From positions 1-64,000 of the forward strand of contig CAJUCO010000003.1 in NCBI GenBank assembly GCA_910585245.1: a stretch of DNA of 64,000 nt, in the 5' to 3' direction. Below, piece after piece: positions 23,195-32,069 of the stretch. A program made the position numbers and the translations under genes. Numbering within the stretch: the stretch's first letter is position 1; the number at the start of each line of letters is the position of its first letter. The notes beneath the pieces were generated by a model that saw only the letters and a list, made by a program, of their open reading frames with translations, ran no database searches and was not told the origin of the DNA. This DNA is from an uncultured Oscillibacter sp. Lineage in GTDB: Bacteria > Bacillota > Clostridia > Oscillospirales > Oscillospiraceae.

Positions 23195-25753
23195 TTAACG
23201 GCGTTCGTTGATGAATTTGTCCAGCAGACGGGAGACCTCCCGAATGTCGATGGGTTTGGCCACGTGGGCGTTCATCCCCGCGTCCAGACATTTTTTGATG
23301 TCCTCGGAAAACGCGTCGGCGGTCATGGCGATGATGGGAATGTCCCGGTCCGGCCTGTCCAGCTTGCGGATGGCATCCGTGGCCTCGTAGCCTGTCATGA
23401 CCGGCATCCGGAGATCCATCAGCACCGCGTCGTAAAAGCCCACAGGGGAGGCTTCAAACTTGTCCACACAGATGCGGCCGTTTTCCGCCCACTCCAGCTC
23501 CATGCCCAGGTCGGAGAGAAGCTCGTTGGCGATTTCCCAGTTTAGGTCGTTGTCCTCCGCCAGGAGAATGTGGCGGCCGGTGAGATCGGCGCATTTTTCC
23601 TCGTGGTGGGGTTCCTCAGAGGCGCCGGCGGCGCTGATGAAGGGTTTGAGCCCATAGAAAAGGGTGGAGCGGAACAGGGGTTTGGAGATAAAGCCGGTGA
23701 TGCCCGCGTCCTTGGCCTCCGACTCGATCTCGCTCCAGTCGTAAGCGGAGATCAGCATAATGGGGGTTTCGCTGCCAAAGCGCCGCCGGATCTCCTTGGC
23801 CGCCGCGATGCCGTCCATGTCCGGAAGCTTCCAGTCCAGAAGGATGATGTGGTAATTGTCCCGGGCCTTGGCCTGGTGCTCCAGCATCTCCAGGGCTTTT
23901 TCCGCGTTCAAGGCCCAGTCGGCCCTGACGCCGATGGATTTCAAGGAGGAGGTGGTGCTCTCGCAAAGCTGCTGGTCGTCGTCCACCACCAAAATGTTCC
24001 ACTCCGGGAGAATCATCTCCTCCTCCAAGGTTTCGGCCTGTTGGAGGTCCAGGGTGACGTGGAACTCGCTGCCCTTGCCCAATTCGCTTTCCACATCAAT
24101 GGTGCCGCCCATGGTGTCCACAATGTACTTGGTGATGGCCATGCCCAGGCCGGAACCCTCCGTCCGGCGGACCCGGGCGCTGTCCTCCCGGACGAAGGAC
24201 TCAAAGATTTTCTCCTTGATTTCCGGGGTCATGCCGATGCCGTTGTCTTTGACAATGATGTGGGTCCGCACATAATCCTCTCCCTTGGGAGAGGGCTCTT
24301 CGTAAAGAGAGACCTGAATCAAGCCGCCGTCCGGCGTGAATTTCAAAGCGTTGCCCAGAATGTTCAAGAGGACCTGGTTCAGCCGGACGCTGTCGCAGCA
24401 GACGTTCTCCGTGGAGATGTCGTGGATGAACACATCAAATTGCTGGTGCTTGGAGCGGACCTGGGGTTGGGCGATGCTGACAATGCTGTCCATCACCTCC
24501 CGCAAGGAGACCTGGTCCATGTTCAGCGTCAGCTTGCCGCTTTCAATTTTGCTCATGTCCAGCACGTCGTTGATTAACCCGAGAAGGTGGCGGCTGGAGA
24601 GGGTGATTTTTTTCAGGCAGTTTTGCACCTGCTGTTTGTCGTCGATATTTGCCGTGGCTATGGCGGTCATGCCCACGATGGCGTTCATGGGAGTCCGGAT
24701 ATCGTGGGACATATTGGAGAGAAATTCGCTTTTTGCCTTGTTGGCGTGGACGGCCTCCTTCCGGGCCTGTTCCAGTTCCACCATCTGGCCCCGAAGCAGC
24801 TTGAAATACTGCCAGAACACCAGCAGCAGGGCCAGCAGCACCACCGCACAGCCCAGGAAGACCAGATACAACCAGGTCTGGCTGAGGTCGCTGACGGCTT
24901 GATCCAACTCGCCGTAAGGCAAAACGGTTACCAAGTACCACTCGGAATAGGGGAGTTTGTTGCATTGCAGATGCCGCCGCTCGTTGCCGAAGGAGAGAAG
25001 GACGGAGTAATCCTCCCCGGCGTCCATGGCGGCCTCCAGCTCCCGGACATACTGGTCCCCGCTCTCCCCCTGCTCTTCAAAGAGGGCCTGGATGCGCTCG
25101 AAGTAGTTCTCCCGGAAGGCGTCGCCGCTGCGGATGACAAAGGACCCGTCCCGGCGGATGATATGGGAGTAGACCAGGGAGTTCTCACTGTACAGGGAGA
25201 GGGTATCGGCGATGTAGTCGGCGGGAAGGCTGGCCACCAGGGCGGTGGAGATGGTGCCGTCCGACATGAGATACTCGGCGGAGACCCCCAAAAGCACATC
25301 CTTCTGGCCGGTGGAGATGGAGGCCACGGCCACTTTCTTGTCCCCGTTGTTCATGGAGGCCAGGAAGGACTCCGGGTCCGCCAGGACGGGTTTGTCGCCG
25401 TAAATCATGTCGAACTCACCGCTGGGGGAGTAAAACGCCAGGGCCACGAAGTCCCGGGCCTTGGCATTGCGGGCCAGCTCCTCCCGCAAAGTGGCGTTGG
25501 GGAGGCTACCCGGCGCAATGCTTCCCACCAGGGAGTCCACCTGGGACAGGCGGAGCTCAATGGTGGTGGCGAAGTGCTGGGTGACCTTTTCCCCCATGCC
25601 GGTCATGTAGGTGGTGCCCACGGCGCTGATGGTCTCGGAGCTTTTCTGACTCATAAAAAGGGCCAGGAAGGAGAAGATGCACACCGTCAGAAGGAGGACC
25701 AGCGCCAGACTGCCCGTGAGGAAGCGGGTGGCGCTGTTTAAGAGCTTTTTCAT
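23195..25753 (-). CDS. Hybrid sensor histidine kinase with two receiver domains
   Basis: The 852-residue membrane kinase has a first span at about 12-34, an extracytoplasmic sensor domain (35-290, dCache-like in composition), a second span at 294-314, and a HisKA domain with phospho-accepting His350 ('SNMSHDIRTPM'). An HATPase domain follows with 'GSGLGMAI'. Receiver 1 (near 585-700) has 'DWKLPDMDG', and receiver 2 (near 725-845) has 'MDLRMPVMTG' and 'AKPID'. The ATG overlaps the HPt stop codon by four bases. A phosphorelay through the separate HPt to the upstream REC-HD-GYP-GGDEF protein is the natural inference. Confidence 0.93.
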   Translation of the reverse strand: MKKLLNSATRFLTGSLALVLLLTVCIFSFLALFMSQKSSETISAVGTTYMTGMGEKVTQHFATTIELRLSQVDSLVGSIAPGSLPNATLREELARNAKARDFVALAFYSPSGEFDMIYGDKPVLADPESFLASMNNGDKKVAVASISTGQKDVLLGVSAEYLMSDGTISTALVASLPADYIADTLSLYSENSLVYSHIIRRDGSFVIRSGDAFRENYFERIQALFEEQGESGDQYVRELEAAMDAGEDYSVLLSFGNERRHLQCNKLPYSEWYLVTVLPYGELDQAVSDLSQTWLYLVFLGCAVVLLALLLVFWQYFKLLRGQMVELEQARKEAVHANKAKSEFLSNMSHDIRTPMNAIVGMTAIATANIDDKQQVQNCLKKITLSSRHLLGLINDVLDMSKIESGKLTLNMDQVSLREVMDSIVSIAQPQVRSKHQQFDVFIHDISTENVCCDSVRLNQVLLNILGNALKFTPDGGLIQVSLYEEPSPKGEDYVRTHIIVKDNGIGMTPEIKEKIFESFVREDSARVRRTEGSGLGMAITKYIVDTMGGTIDVESELGKGSEFHVTLDLQQAETLEEEMILPEWNILVVDDDQQLCESTTSSLKSIGVRADWALNAEKALEMLEHQAKARDNYHIILLDWKLPDMDGIAAAKEIRRRFGSETPIMLISAYDWSEIESEAKDAGITGFISKPLFRSTLFYGLKPFISAAGASEEPHHEEKCADLTGRHILLAEDNDLNWEIANELLSDLGMELEWAENGRICVDKFEASPVGFYDAVLMDLRMPVMTGYEATDAIRKLDRPDRDIPIIAMTADAFSEDIKKCLDAGMNAHVAKPIDIREVSRLLDKFINERR

Positions 25754-26112
25754 CCCGCGCTCTCTTTCTGGAAGGCTTGGATGGCGGCTACAGTCTGGGC
25801 GTAATCCGCCCGCACCTCCTCCACAAGAGGACCGGCCTCCGGCGTGTAGCCGCCCCGCAGGGATTCGCAAAGGCGGCTGCTGGAATCCTGAAGCTTGCCG
25901 ATGCTCAGATTTTGGCAGACACCTTTGATGGTGTGGGCGGCCCGGAACGCCTCCTCATAATTTTTCTCCTCCATGGACCGGCAGAGAAGATCATAACTGC
26001 CGTCGGTTAAAAATTTCAAAACGAATTTTTGAACCAGACGCTCGCTGCGCAGGCGGCCGATGGCGTCGTCATAATTGCCGCCCATAGCGGCATAACACTC
26101 CTGTAAAGTCAT
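25750..26112 (-). CDS. HPt-domain phosphotransfer protein
   Basis: This 120-residue helical protein has the phosphotransfer motif 'AAHTIKGVCQNLSIGKL', placing the phospho-accepting His at 60. It stands alone rather than fused to the kinase. It is located between the response regulator and the hybrid kinase and overlaps the kinase start (ATGA), so the three proteins are made together. Confidence 0.92.
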   Translation of the reverse strand: MTLQECYAAMGGNYDDAIGRLRSERLVQKFVLKFLTDGSYDLLCRSMEEKNYEEAFRAAHTIKGVCQNLSIGKLQDSSSRLCESLRGGYTPEAGPLVEEVRADYAQTVAAIQAFQKESAG

Positions 26113-26127
26113 ATGGCGGTTCCTCCT

Positions 26128-28230
26128 TTATCTTTCGTCGTCCGTGCAGGGGGACTCTCCGTCCTCAATGGGGGAGATGGCGGAAAGGGTCTCGCGCATC
26201 GTGTCGTCGTAGAAATGGTATTGGCCCCTGCCGCCCCGCTTGACCGTGTAAAGGGCGGCGTCCGCGGCGTGGAACAGGGCGTCGTACCCGCCGGGAACCG
26301 TGGTTGTCAGAGCCGTGCCCATACTGACGGAGAGGGGGAAACTTTCAAACTGACCGCAAAGGGACTGGAAAATCCGGGAGATGACGGTTTCCACATCGTC
26401 CTTGTACTCCAGAAAGATTAAAAACTCGTCCCCGCCTACCCGGGCGGCGATGTCCCCTCCCCGGATGCACTGGCGAAGCTTCTCCGCCACGTGGACCAGC
26501 ACCTGGTCCCCGAAGGAGTGGCCATAGGTGTCGTTGGCGGACTTGAAGTGGTCCAGGTCAAAGATGACCAGGGCGTAAGTAGCGGTGGGGCGGCTCTCGA
26601 TCCGCTCCAGAATGCGCTTTTTGGCGTAGGAGTGGTTCAAAAGTCCGGTGAGGGCGTCGTGGGAGGCCATGCGCTCCAAGGAGGCCAGCTTCATCCGGGA
26701 GTCATGGATGTCGATGGCCTTGCCAATGGCGCCGGTATAACGGGGGGGTTCGTCGTTGGACCAGATGGCCCGGGCCACAATCTGGGTCCAGCGCCAGGCG
26801 CCTTTGTAGTTCAGCTTACAGTCATAGGTGATCACCGGCAGGTCCGGGCTGGTGCTGCGGAGAATATCAATGAGATTCTGAAAGTCCGCGGCGTCCATGA
26901 CCTTCTGAGCCTCGGGCTGGTGGAGGGGGTCCATAATGATCTCGTTTAGACCCAGGTGCTCCGCCCCCCAGTTGGAAAGGGTGATCATGGGCGGAGAGGC
27001 GGTGTACTCGAACTGGATCTCCTTGCTCATGTCGGCGAAGAAGCTGTATTTCATCCGCTCGTGCTCCAGGAGCTGGAGCGTTCGTTCCGAGGCGGTGAGT
27101 TCCTCGTGACGGCGCATTTCCTGAACCACGTTGCGCATCTCCCGCCGGTCCCGCTGGGCCACGGAGTTGCTGTCGCTCATCAGCGTGGGAAGATCCGGCG
27201 CCAGCTCCCGCAGGCACTCCAGCAGCAGGGGATTAAAGGTGCCGCACTGGCCGGCCAGAATCATTTCCACCGCCTTGTCGTGGGAAAAGGAGTCCTTGTA
27301 GCAGCGCTTGGAGGTCAGGGCGTCGTACACATCCGCCAGGGCCACGATCTGGGCGGCAATGGGAATCTCGTCCCCGCGAAGCCCGTCGGGATAGCCCCGA
27401 CCGTCCCAGCGCTCGTGGTGCCAGCGGCAGATGTCGTAGGCCACTTTCACCAGGGGGTCATCCTGGTGGATGGGGAGATTTTCCAGCATCTCCGCGCCGG
27501 CCATGGAATGGGTCTTCATAATGGCAAACTCCTCGTCGGTGAAGCGGCCGGGCTTGTTGAGAATTTTTTCGTCAATGGAGATCTTTCCGATGTCGTGCAG
27601 GGCCGAGGCCGTGCAGATCATGGAGATGTCCGAGGGGGAAAGGGGGTAACGGTCCGTCTTTTGCACAAGGTGGTTTAGCATCAGCTCCGTCAGGGTGCGG
27701 ACATTGAGGACGTGGAGGCCGCTCTCGCCGTTTCGAAACTCCACGATGTGGCTGAGTATATCAATGAGCAGGCTGCTGCGCTGTTCATTTTCGTAGATTT
27801 GGTCCGCCACCATGTTGGCCAGACGCTTTTGCTTGGCGTAAAGCATGATGGTGTTGACCACCCGGCGGTGAACGATCAAGGCGTCAAAGGGCCGGGAGAT
27901 GAAATCGGTGACGCCCAGCTCGTAGGCCCGCTCAATGTGGCTGGAGCCGGTCTCGGCGGAGATCATGATGACGGGGACGTCCTCAATCCAGTGGTTTTGG
28001 GTCATGACCTCCAAAACGCCGAAGCCGTCCATCTGGGGCATGACAATGTCTAGCAAAACCAGGGAAATCTCAGCCCCCCGCTGCTGGAGAAGACCCACGC
28101 CCTGGAGGCCGTTTTCAGCCTCGATGATCTCATACTCGTCGTCCAGCATATCCGCCAGGATGGCGCGGTTCAGCTCGGAGTCGTCCACAATTAGGATTTT
28201 TTGTTTTTGCTCGTTGCTCAAAGGGATCAC
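26128..28230 (-). CDS. Response regulator with HD-GYP, PAS-like and GGDEF domains
   Basis: The 700-residue cytosolic protein begins with a receiver domain (residues 11-130, 'VLLDIVMPQMDG'). An HD-GYP c-di-GMP phosphodiesterase domain follows with 'ALHDIGKI', 'HHERWDGRGYPDGL' and 'LADVYDAL'. A PAS-like region and a GGDEF diguanylate cyclase domain with intact 'ARVGGDEF' and an RGGD inhibitory site five residues before it complete the protein. Both catalytic sites look intact, so it could make and degrade c-di-GMP under phosphorelay control. The GTG at 28230 has AGAGGA 7 bases upstream. It sits next to the flagellar locus. Confidence 0.92.
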   Translation of the reverse strand: MIPLSNEQKQKILIVDDSELNRAILADMLDDEYEIIEAENGLQGVGLLQQRGAEISLVLLDIVMPQMDGFGVLEVMTQNHWIEDVPVIMISAETGSSHIERAYELGVTDFISRPFDALIVHRRVVNTIMLYAKQKRLANMVADQIYENEQRSSLLIDILSHIVEFRNGESGLHVLNVRTLTELMLNHLVQKTDRYPLSPSDISMICTASALHDIGKISIDEKILNKPGRFTDEEFAIMKTHSMAGAEMLENLPIHQDDPLVKVAYDICRWHHERWDGRGYPDGLRGDEIPIAAQIVALADVYDALTSKRCYKDSFSHDKAVEMILAGQCGTFNPLLLECLRELAPDLPTLMSDSNSVAQRDRREMRNVVQEMRRHEELTASERTLQLLEHERMKYSFFADMSKEIQFEYTASPPMITLSNWGAEHLGLNEIIMDPLHQPEAQKVMDAADFQNLIDILRSTSPDLPVITYDCKLNYKGAWRWTQIVARAIWSNDEPPRYTGAIGKAIDIHDSRMKLASLERMASHDALTGLLNHSYAKKRILERIESRPTATYALVIFDLDHFKSANDTYGHSFGDQVLVHVAEKLRQCIRGGDIAARVGGDEFLIFLEYKDDVETVISRIFQSLCGQFESFPLSVSMGTALTTTVPGGYDALFHAADAALYTVKRGGRGQYHFYDDTMRETLSAISPIEDGESPCTDDER

Positions 28231-28333
28231 TTCCTTGTCCTCTGGTTTTTCGCCGGCGGGGGGCGGACGATCCGGCCCGCCGGAGGGAGGCCCCCGAAAA
28301 GGGAGCGTAAAATATCCATATTACAGTAGATAG

Positions 28334-28362
28334 ATTCTACCACAGGTATTTGGAAATAGCAA
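28334..28362 (-). promoter_or_regulatory. Promoter of the c-di-GMP signalling operon
   Basis: On the minus strand TTGCTA (28357-28362) and TAGAAT (28334-28339) are separated by 17 bases. Confidence 0.65.
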
Positions 28363-28532
28363 GAAGGAACCGAGGGAAACTGCTAAGAGACCAAACACAG
28401 ATTCCGTCATTTTACCATTTCTATAAATTGGAAGTAACCGGGCGCAATAGACAAAGTTGCATAAATTCCGACAGGAAAAATTGTCGCAACCGTCAAGACG
28501 GGCGAGGGGAGAACGAACTGAGGTGGTGATTT

Positions 28533-28691
28533 TTGAAGAAAGCAAAAAAATCATGGAAAAACGTTGATATTTTCACAAAAATGGAAGATGTGTTTGGCAA
28601 AAAAGCACTTGATTTTTTCGGAAGAATAGTTCATAATGGTGGTTACCCATTAGACAGAACAAACAAATGTGTTGCAAAACACACACAATGA
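28533..28691 (+). CDS. Possible small basic protein upstream of flgB
   Basis: A 52-codon frame starts with TTG at 28533, preceded by GAGGTGGTG at good spacing, and ends with TGA. The product begins 'MKKAKKSWKNVDIFTKMEDV' and is basic with a helical middle. It is far AT-richer than its surroundings. A promoter-like TTGATT-17-CATAAT lies inside it (28609-28637), so the stretch might instead be only the flagellar promoter region. I recognise no family. Confidence 0.35.
   Translation: MKKAKKSWKNVDIFTKMEDVFGKKALDFFGRIVHNGGYPLDRTNKCVAKHTQ
28609..28637 (+). promoter_or_regulatory. Candidate SigA promoter of the flagellar operon
   Basis: TTGATT (28609-28614) and CATAAT (28632-28637) are separated by 17 bases. 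It lies 300 bp before flgB; no sigma-28 site is convincing here. Confidence 0.45.
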
Positions 28692-28781
28692 AGGCGGGAG
28701 AAAGGGCGGTCGTCGGGAGAAAAAGCGGACGCTGATCGGGCTGAGGCGGAATGAAAAGAACGTCTGCCGAATAGAATGAAG

Positions 28782-28853
28782 GGCTGTTTTATAGAACAGG
28801 CAAACGCGCGCCTTGCTTGACAACCCGCGCGTTTGTCTTGCTTGAAGACAGCC
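28782..28853 (+). promoter_or_regulatory. Structured leader upstream of flgB
   Basis: GGCTGT (28782-28787) pairs with ACAGCC (28848-28853) and encloses CAAACGCGCG/CGCGCGTTTG (28801-28835). The hairpin CTGTT/AACAG overlaps the first arm. The rest of 28231-28940 holds no gene beyond the possible small frame. No known riboswitch class is recognised. Confidence 0.4.
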
Positions 28854-28940
28854 GGGAGTTCCCCGGTATCTCAACGATAAGCGGAAGAAACGGCCCTGCC
28901 GCCGGGAACGGGCGGGGCATGATGTGGAGGGTGAAATCGT

Positions 28941-29327
28941 ATGGATTTGCTGTCGAGCAACTCGTTTTTAATGCTGGAAAAATCCTTGGGCTACCTGTGG
29001 ACCAAACAGGCCGCCATTGCGGACAACATCTCAAATGCCGAAACTCCCGGTTATAAGGAGAAAGTCGTCACCTTTGAAGAGCGTCTCAAAAGCAAGCTGC
29101 TTCGCGCTTCCAGAGGGAGCGCGCCGGTGAAGTCCATGCGCGATGTGCTGGAGGGCAGCGCCTTCAGCGTGACGGAGCAGATGGTTCAGACCCGGAAGGA
29201 CGACAACGGCGTCAATGTCACCGCCCAGGCGGCGGAGGCGATCCGCACGGCCTATCAGATGCGGTATGTGATGAGCACCATCAACACGGACCTGTCCATC
29301 CTGACTTCCGCCATTCGGGGACAGTGA
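28941..29327 (+). CDS. flgB: Flagellar basal-body rod protein FlgB
   Basis: The 128-residue proximal rod subunit has the N-terminal rod signature 'LWTKQAAIADNISNAETPGY' near residues 20-40 and a C-terminal amphipathic helix ending 'INTDLSILTSAIRGQ'. GGAGGGTG precedes the ATG. It is the first gene of the flagellar operon. Confidence 0.95.
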   Translation: MDLLSSNSFLMLEKSLGYLWTKQAAIADNISNAETPGYKEKVVTFEERLKSKLLRASRGSAPVKSMRDVLEGSAFSVTEQMVQTRKDDNGVNVTAQAAEAIRTAYQMRYVMSTINTDLSILTSAIRGQ

Positions 29328-29490
29328 TTTGTGGCGGGGCAGGAAGCCGGCGTGACGGCTGAGCGCTTTTTCGCTTCATATCGCTAACGAAGCCTTAACG
29401 GAAGATTGAGCAAACGATTACGGGACCGGGCTTTCCGGCCCCGGGAAGAATTGCCGGGGCACGCCCGGCGGGGAATGGAGAGTTTGACCT

Positions 29491-29949
29491 ATGGCATTTT
29501 TGAGTTCTATGAACATTGTGGCCTCCGGCCTGACGGCCCAGCAGCTCCGCCTGGACGTGGTGGGGGAGAATGTTACCAACTCCACCACCACCCGCGTGGA
29601 GGGGGGCGAGGGGGCCTACCGGAGGAAGATGGTGGTCTTTGAGGCTAAAACCGGACGGGACGGGTTCCGCCGGGCCATGGCCCGGGCCGCCACCGGGATG
29701 GTTCCCAACGGGCAGGCCGCCGGCGGCGTGCGGGTGGCGCAGATTGTGGACGATCCGTCCCCCATGAAAATGGTTTACGACCCCACGCACCCCGACGCCA
29801 ATGAGGACGGATATGTGGAAACGCCCAATGTGGATATGGTGAAAGAAATTGCGGACGCCATGGCCGCGACCCAGGCCTATTCCGCCAATGTCACCATGTT
29901 CAATACCATGAAAACCGTCGTTACCGACGGGCTCCAGATCGGGAAGTAA
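29491..29949 (+). CDS. flgC: Flagellar basal-body rod protein FlgC
   Basis: The 152-residue rod protein has the rod N-terminus 'MNIVASGLTAQQLRLDVVGENVTN' (two parts, residues 7-30) and the typical C-terminus 'ETPNVDMVKEIADAMAA' with 'NTMKTVVTDGLQIGK'. The gap of 163 bp to flgB is GC-rich and holds no gene. Confidence 0.95.
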   Translation: MAFLSSMNIVASGLTAQQLRLDVVGENVTNSTTTRVEGGEGAYRRKMVVFEAKTGRDGFRRAMARAATGMVPNGQAAGGVRVAQIVDDPSPMKMVYDPTHPDANEDGYVETPNVDMVKEIADAMAATQAYSANVTMFNTMKTVVTDGLQIGK

Positions 29950-29977
29950 TGCAATTTGAAAGGAGGCGGTTGCCGCT

Positions 29978-30289
29978 ATGCTGACGCCTGTGGAAAAGCT
30001 GAATCCCCTGGCCCCGCTGGCCGGGAGCGCGAAGGACCCTGTGGAAAGGGACGCCGCCCTGGGAGCGGAAAGCCCCTTTGGCGCCATTTTCCGCTCCGCC
30101 GTTGAAAACGTGAAGGAGACGGACGCGGAATACAAGGAATCACAATACCTGCTGGCCACAGGCCAGCTGGATAACCCCGCCATGTCAATGATCGCCGGAA
30201 CGCAGGCCAAGGCTGCGGTGGATCTTTTGATCCAGCTTCGGAACAAAGCGCTGGACGCATACTCCGAGCTGACCAGAATCAACCTCTAA
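29978..30289 (+). CDS. fliE: Flagellar hook-basal body protein FliE
   Basis: The 103-residue protein links the MS ring to the rod. The second half carries the family pattern 'FRSAVENVKETDAEYKESQ' and 'LIQLRNKALDAYSELTRINL'. AGGAGG lies upstream of the ATG, though spacing is a little long. Confidence 0.93.
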   Translation: MLTPVEKLNPLAPLAGSAKDPVERDAALGAESPFGAIFRSAVENVKETDAEYKESQYLLATGQLDNPAMSMIAGTQAKAAVDLLIQLRNKALDAYSELTRINL

Positions 30290-30326
30290 GCAAGAGGGGA
30301 CAGCGGATGGGGGAAATCCCCTGTGC

Positions 30327-30356
30327 TGCCCGGTCCGTGTGTCCAGGGCAGCACGA
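30327..30356 (+). promoter_or_regulatory. Perfect intercistronic hairpin between fliE and fliF
   Basis: GTGCTGCCC and GGGCAGCAC are exact complements around a 12-14 base loop. There is no T-run. Confidence 0.5.
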
Positions 30357-30407
30357 ATCATGTCTACAGGACGCCGCGCCGCGGCGGAGAGAAGGAGGTG
30401 ACAGCGG

Positions 30408-32069
30408 TTGAACGACGTAAAGGAAAAAGCCCAGGCGTTCCTTGCAAGAACGAAGGAACGCCTGAAAACGGTTTCCCGGAAGGTGTGGATCGCCATCGCC
30501 GCTGTTTTGGTGGTCCTCATTTTGGCCATTGCCATCGTGTTGACGCTGAATAAACAGGAGTACGCAGTGCTGGTCACCCAGGTGAGCGACACCGAGGCAT
30601 CCAATATTTTGACCTTCCTGAGCGAACAGGGCGTCACCAATTACAAAGTGGAGGACGGGAACACCGTCATGGTGCCCGCCGGACAGGAGTCGGCGCTGAA
30701 AGCCCGCATCCTGATGGCAAACCTGAATCAGACCGGAAACTACTATATGGAGAAGCTGGGCAGTTTCTCCACCAATGAGGAGCGGCTCTACGCCGAGAAG
30801 TCGGACCTGGAGTTGAAGATGGCTGCGGTTATCCGAAACTTCCCCAATGTGGTGGACGCCACTGTGCTGATTGCCCCGGGAGAGAACCGGGCCTACATAT
30901 TGGACAGCAACAATGTGGTGGAGGCCAGCGCTTCCGTCAGCGTGACCATGGTGGAGGGCGAGCTGCTTACCGACGAGCAGGCGGCGGCCATTCAAAGCCT
31001 GGTGGCGCAAGCGGTTCAGGGGCTGTCGATTGACTCCGTCAGCATCTCCGATACTGTGGGCAACGTCTATTTGACTGGAGACGCAATGGACGGCGAAGCC
31101 TCCGCCATGAAGCTCCAGCTCCAGCAGGCGTGGGAGAATCGGATCAACACTAAGGTCAAGAATCTGCTGGACCCGGTTTTTGGCGAGGACAACGTGAAAG
31201 TGGCTGTCACTTGCGAGGTGGAGCTGAACCGGACCACCGAGCAGCGAAACGAGACCATTCTCCCGGCCTATGCCCAGGACGGTTCCACCGACGGACGGGG
31301 AATTGTGGGCAGCGAACGGAACGAGGCCTTTGTGGGCCGCCCCGGGGACAATCCGGCAGGGGGCGTTGTGGGCACCGAAAACAACAGCGACATGACGGAA
31401 TACGTAGAAGGCCTGTTGGACCCCCAGGAGGGAGACAACAGCATCTATGCCCAAAAACAAATTGACTACGACAATTCCCACAGTGTCATCAACATTGACA
31501 ACAACGGAGTGGCAAAAGTTACGGACTGTTCCGTGGCCGTGACCGTCAACGCCCGGACGGCGGGAGATTTCAACGTGGCGGACGTCCAGCAGCTAGTGGC
31601 CCGGGCCGCCAACATTCAGGGCGAACGGGACCCCGTTACCAACGAGGAAATCCTGGACGGCAAGATCAAAGTGCTGGCCATGGAGTTCTATGATCCCAAT
31701 ATCCGTCCGCCTGCCCTGGAGGACGGCGACGGTCTGAGAGTGGATCTTTGGGTGTTGATCGCGGCGGGCGTGGGACTGCTGCTGTTCATCATTTTGCTGA
31801 CCGTCATCCTCCTTATGCGCAGGAAGAAACGGAAGAAGCAGGAGGCCGAGGAGGCGCGCCAGCGGGAAGAGGCGGAAGCCTTGCTGCGTGTGGCGGGCCT
31901 GGGCCTGGAGGGCGCCGAGGCGCCCGAAAACGGCGCCGACGTGATGGACCTGGAACTGGAGCGGAGCATGGAACTCCGGAAGGACATCCGCCAGTTCGCC
32001 AGCGACAACCCGGAAATCGCGGCCCAGATGATCAAGGTTTGGCTGAAAGGGGGCGACGGCAATGCCTGA
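30408..32069 (+). CDS. fliF: Flagellar MS-ring protein FliF
   Basis: The 553-residue membrane protein forms the MS ring that scaffolds the basal body and export gate. A first membrane span lies at about 25-46 and a second near 447-470. YscJ/FliF domains lie between them. The C-terminal tail ('DLELERSMELRKDIRQFASDNPEIAAQMIKVWL', last part) is the FliG-binding region. The start is TTG, supported by GGAGGTGA six bases upstream. It overlaps fliG by eight bases. Confidence 0.95.
   Translation: MNDVKEKAQAFLARTKERLKTVSRKVWIAIAAVLVVLILAIAIVLTLNKQEYAVLVTQVSDTEASNILTFLSEQGVTNYKVEDGNTVMVPAGQESALKARILMANLNQTGNYYMEKLGSFSTNEERLYAEKSDLELKMAAVIRNFPNVVDATVLIAPGENRAYILDSNNVVEASASVSVTMVEGELLTDEQAAAIQSLVAQAVQGLSIDSVSISDTVGNVYLTGDAMDGEASAMKLQLQQAWENRINTKVKNLLDPVFGEDNVKVAVTCEVELNRTTEQRNETILPAYAQDGSTDGRGIVGSERNEAFVGRPGDNPAGGVVGTENNSDMTEYVEGLLDPQEGDNSIYAQKQIDYDNSHSVINIDNNGVAKVTDCSVAVTVNARTAGDFNVADVQQLVARAANIQGERDPVTNEEILDGKIKVLAMEFYDPNIRPPALEDGDGLRVDLWVLIAAGVGLLLFIILLTVILLMRRKKRKKQEAEEARQREEAEALLRVAGLGLEGAEAPENGADVMDLELERSMELRKDIRQFASDNPEIAAQMIKVWLKGGDGNA

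Noticed and set aside
28691..28940. c-di-GMP riboswitch in the flgB leader
   Set aside because: The stems present do not carry the GEMM-I or GEMM-II core sequences that I know, so only an unnamed structure is listed.
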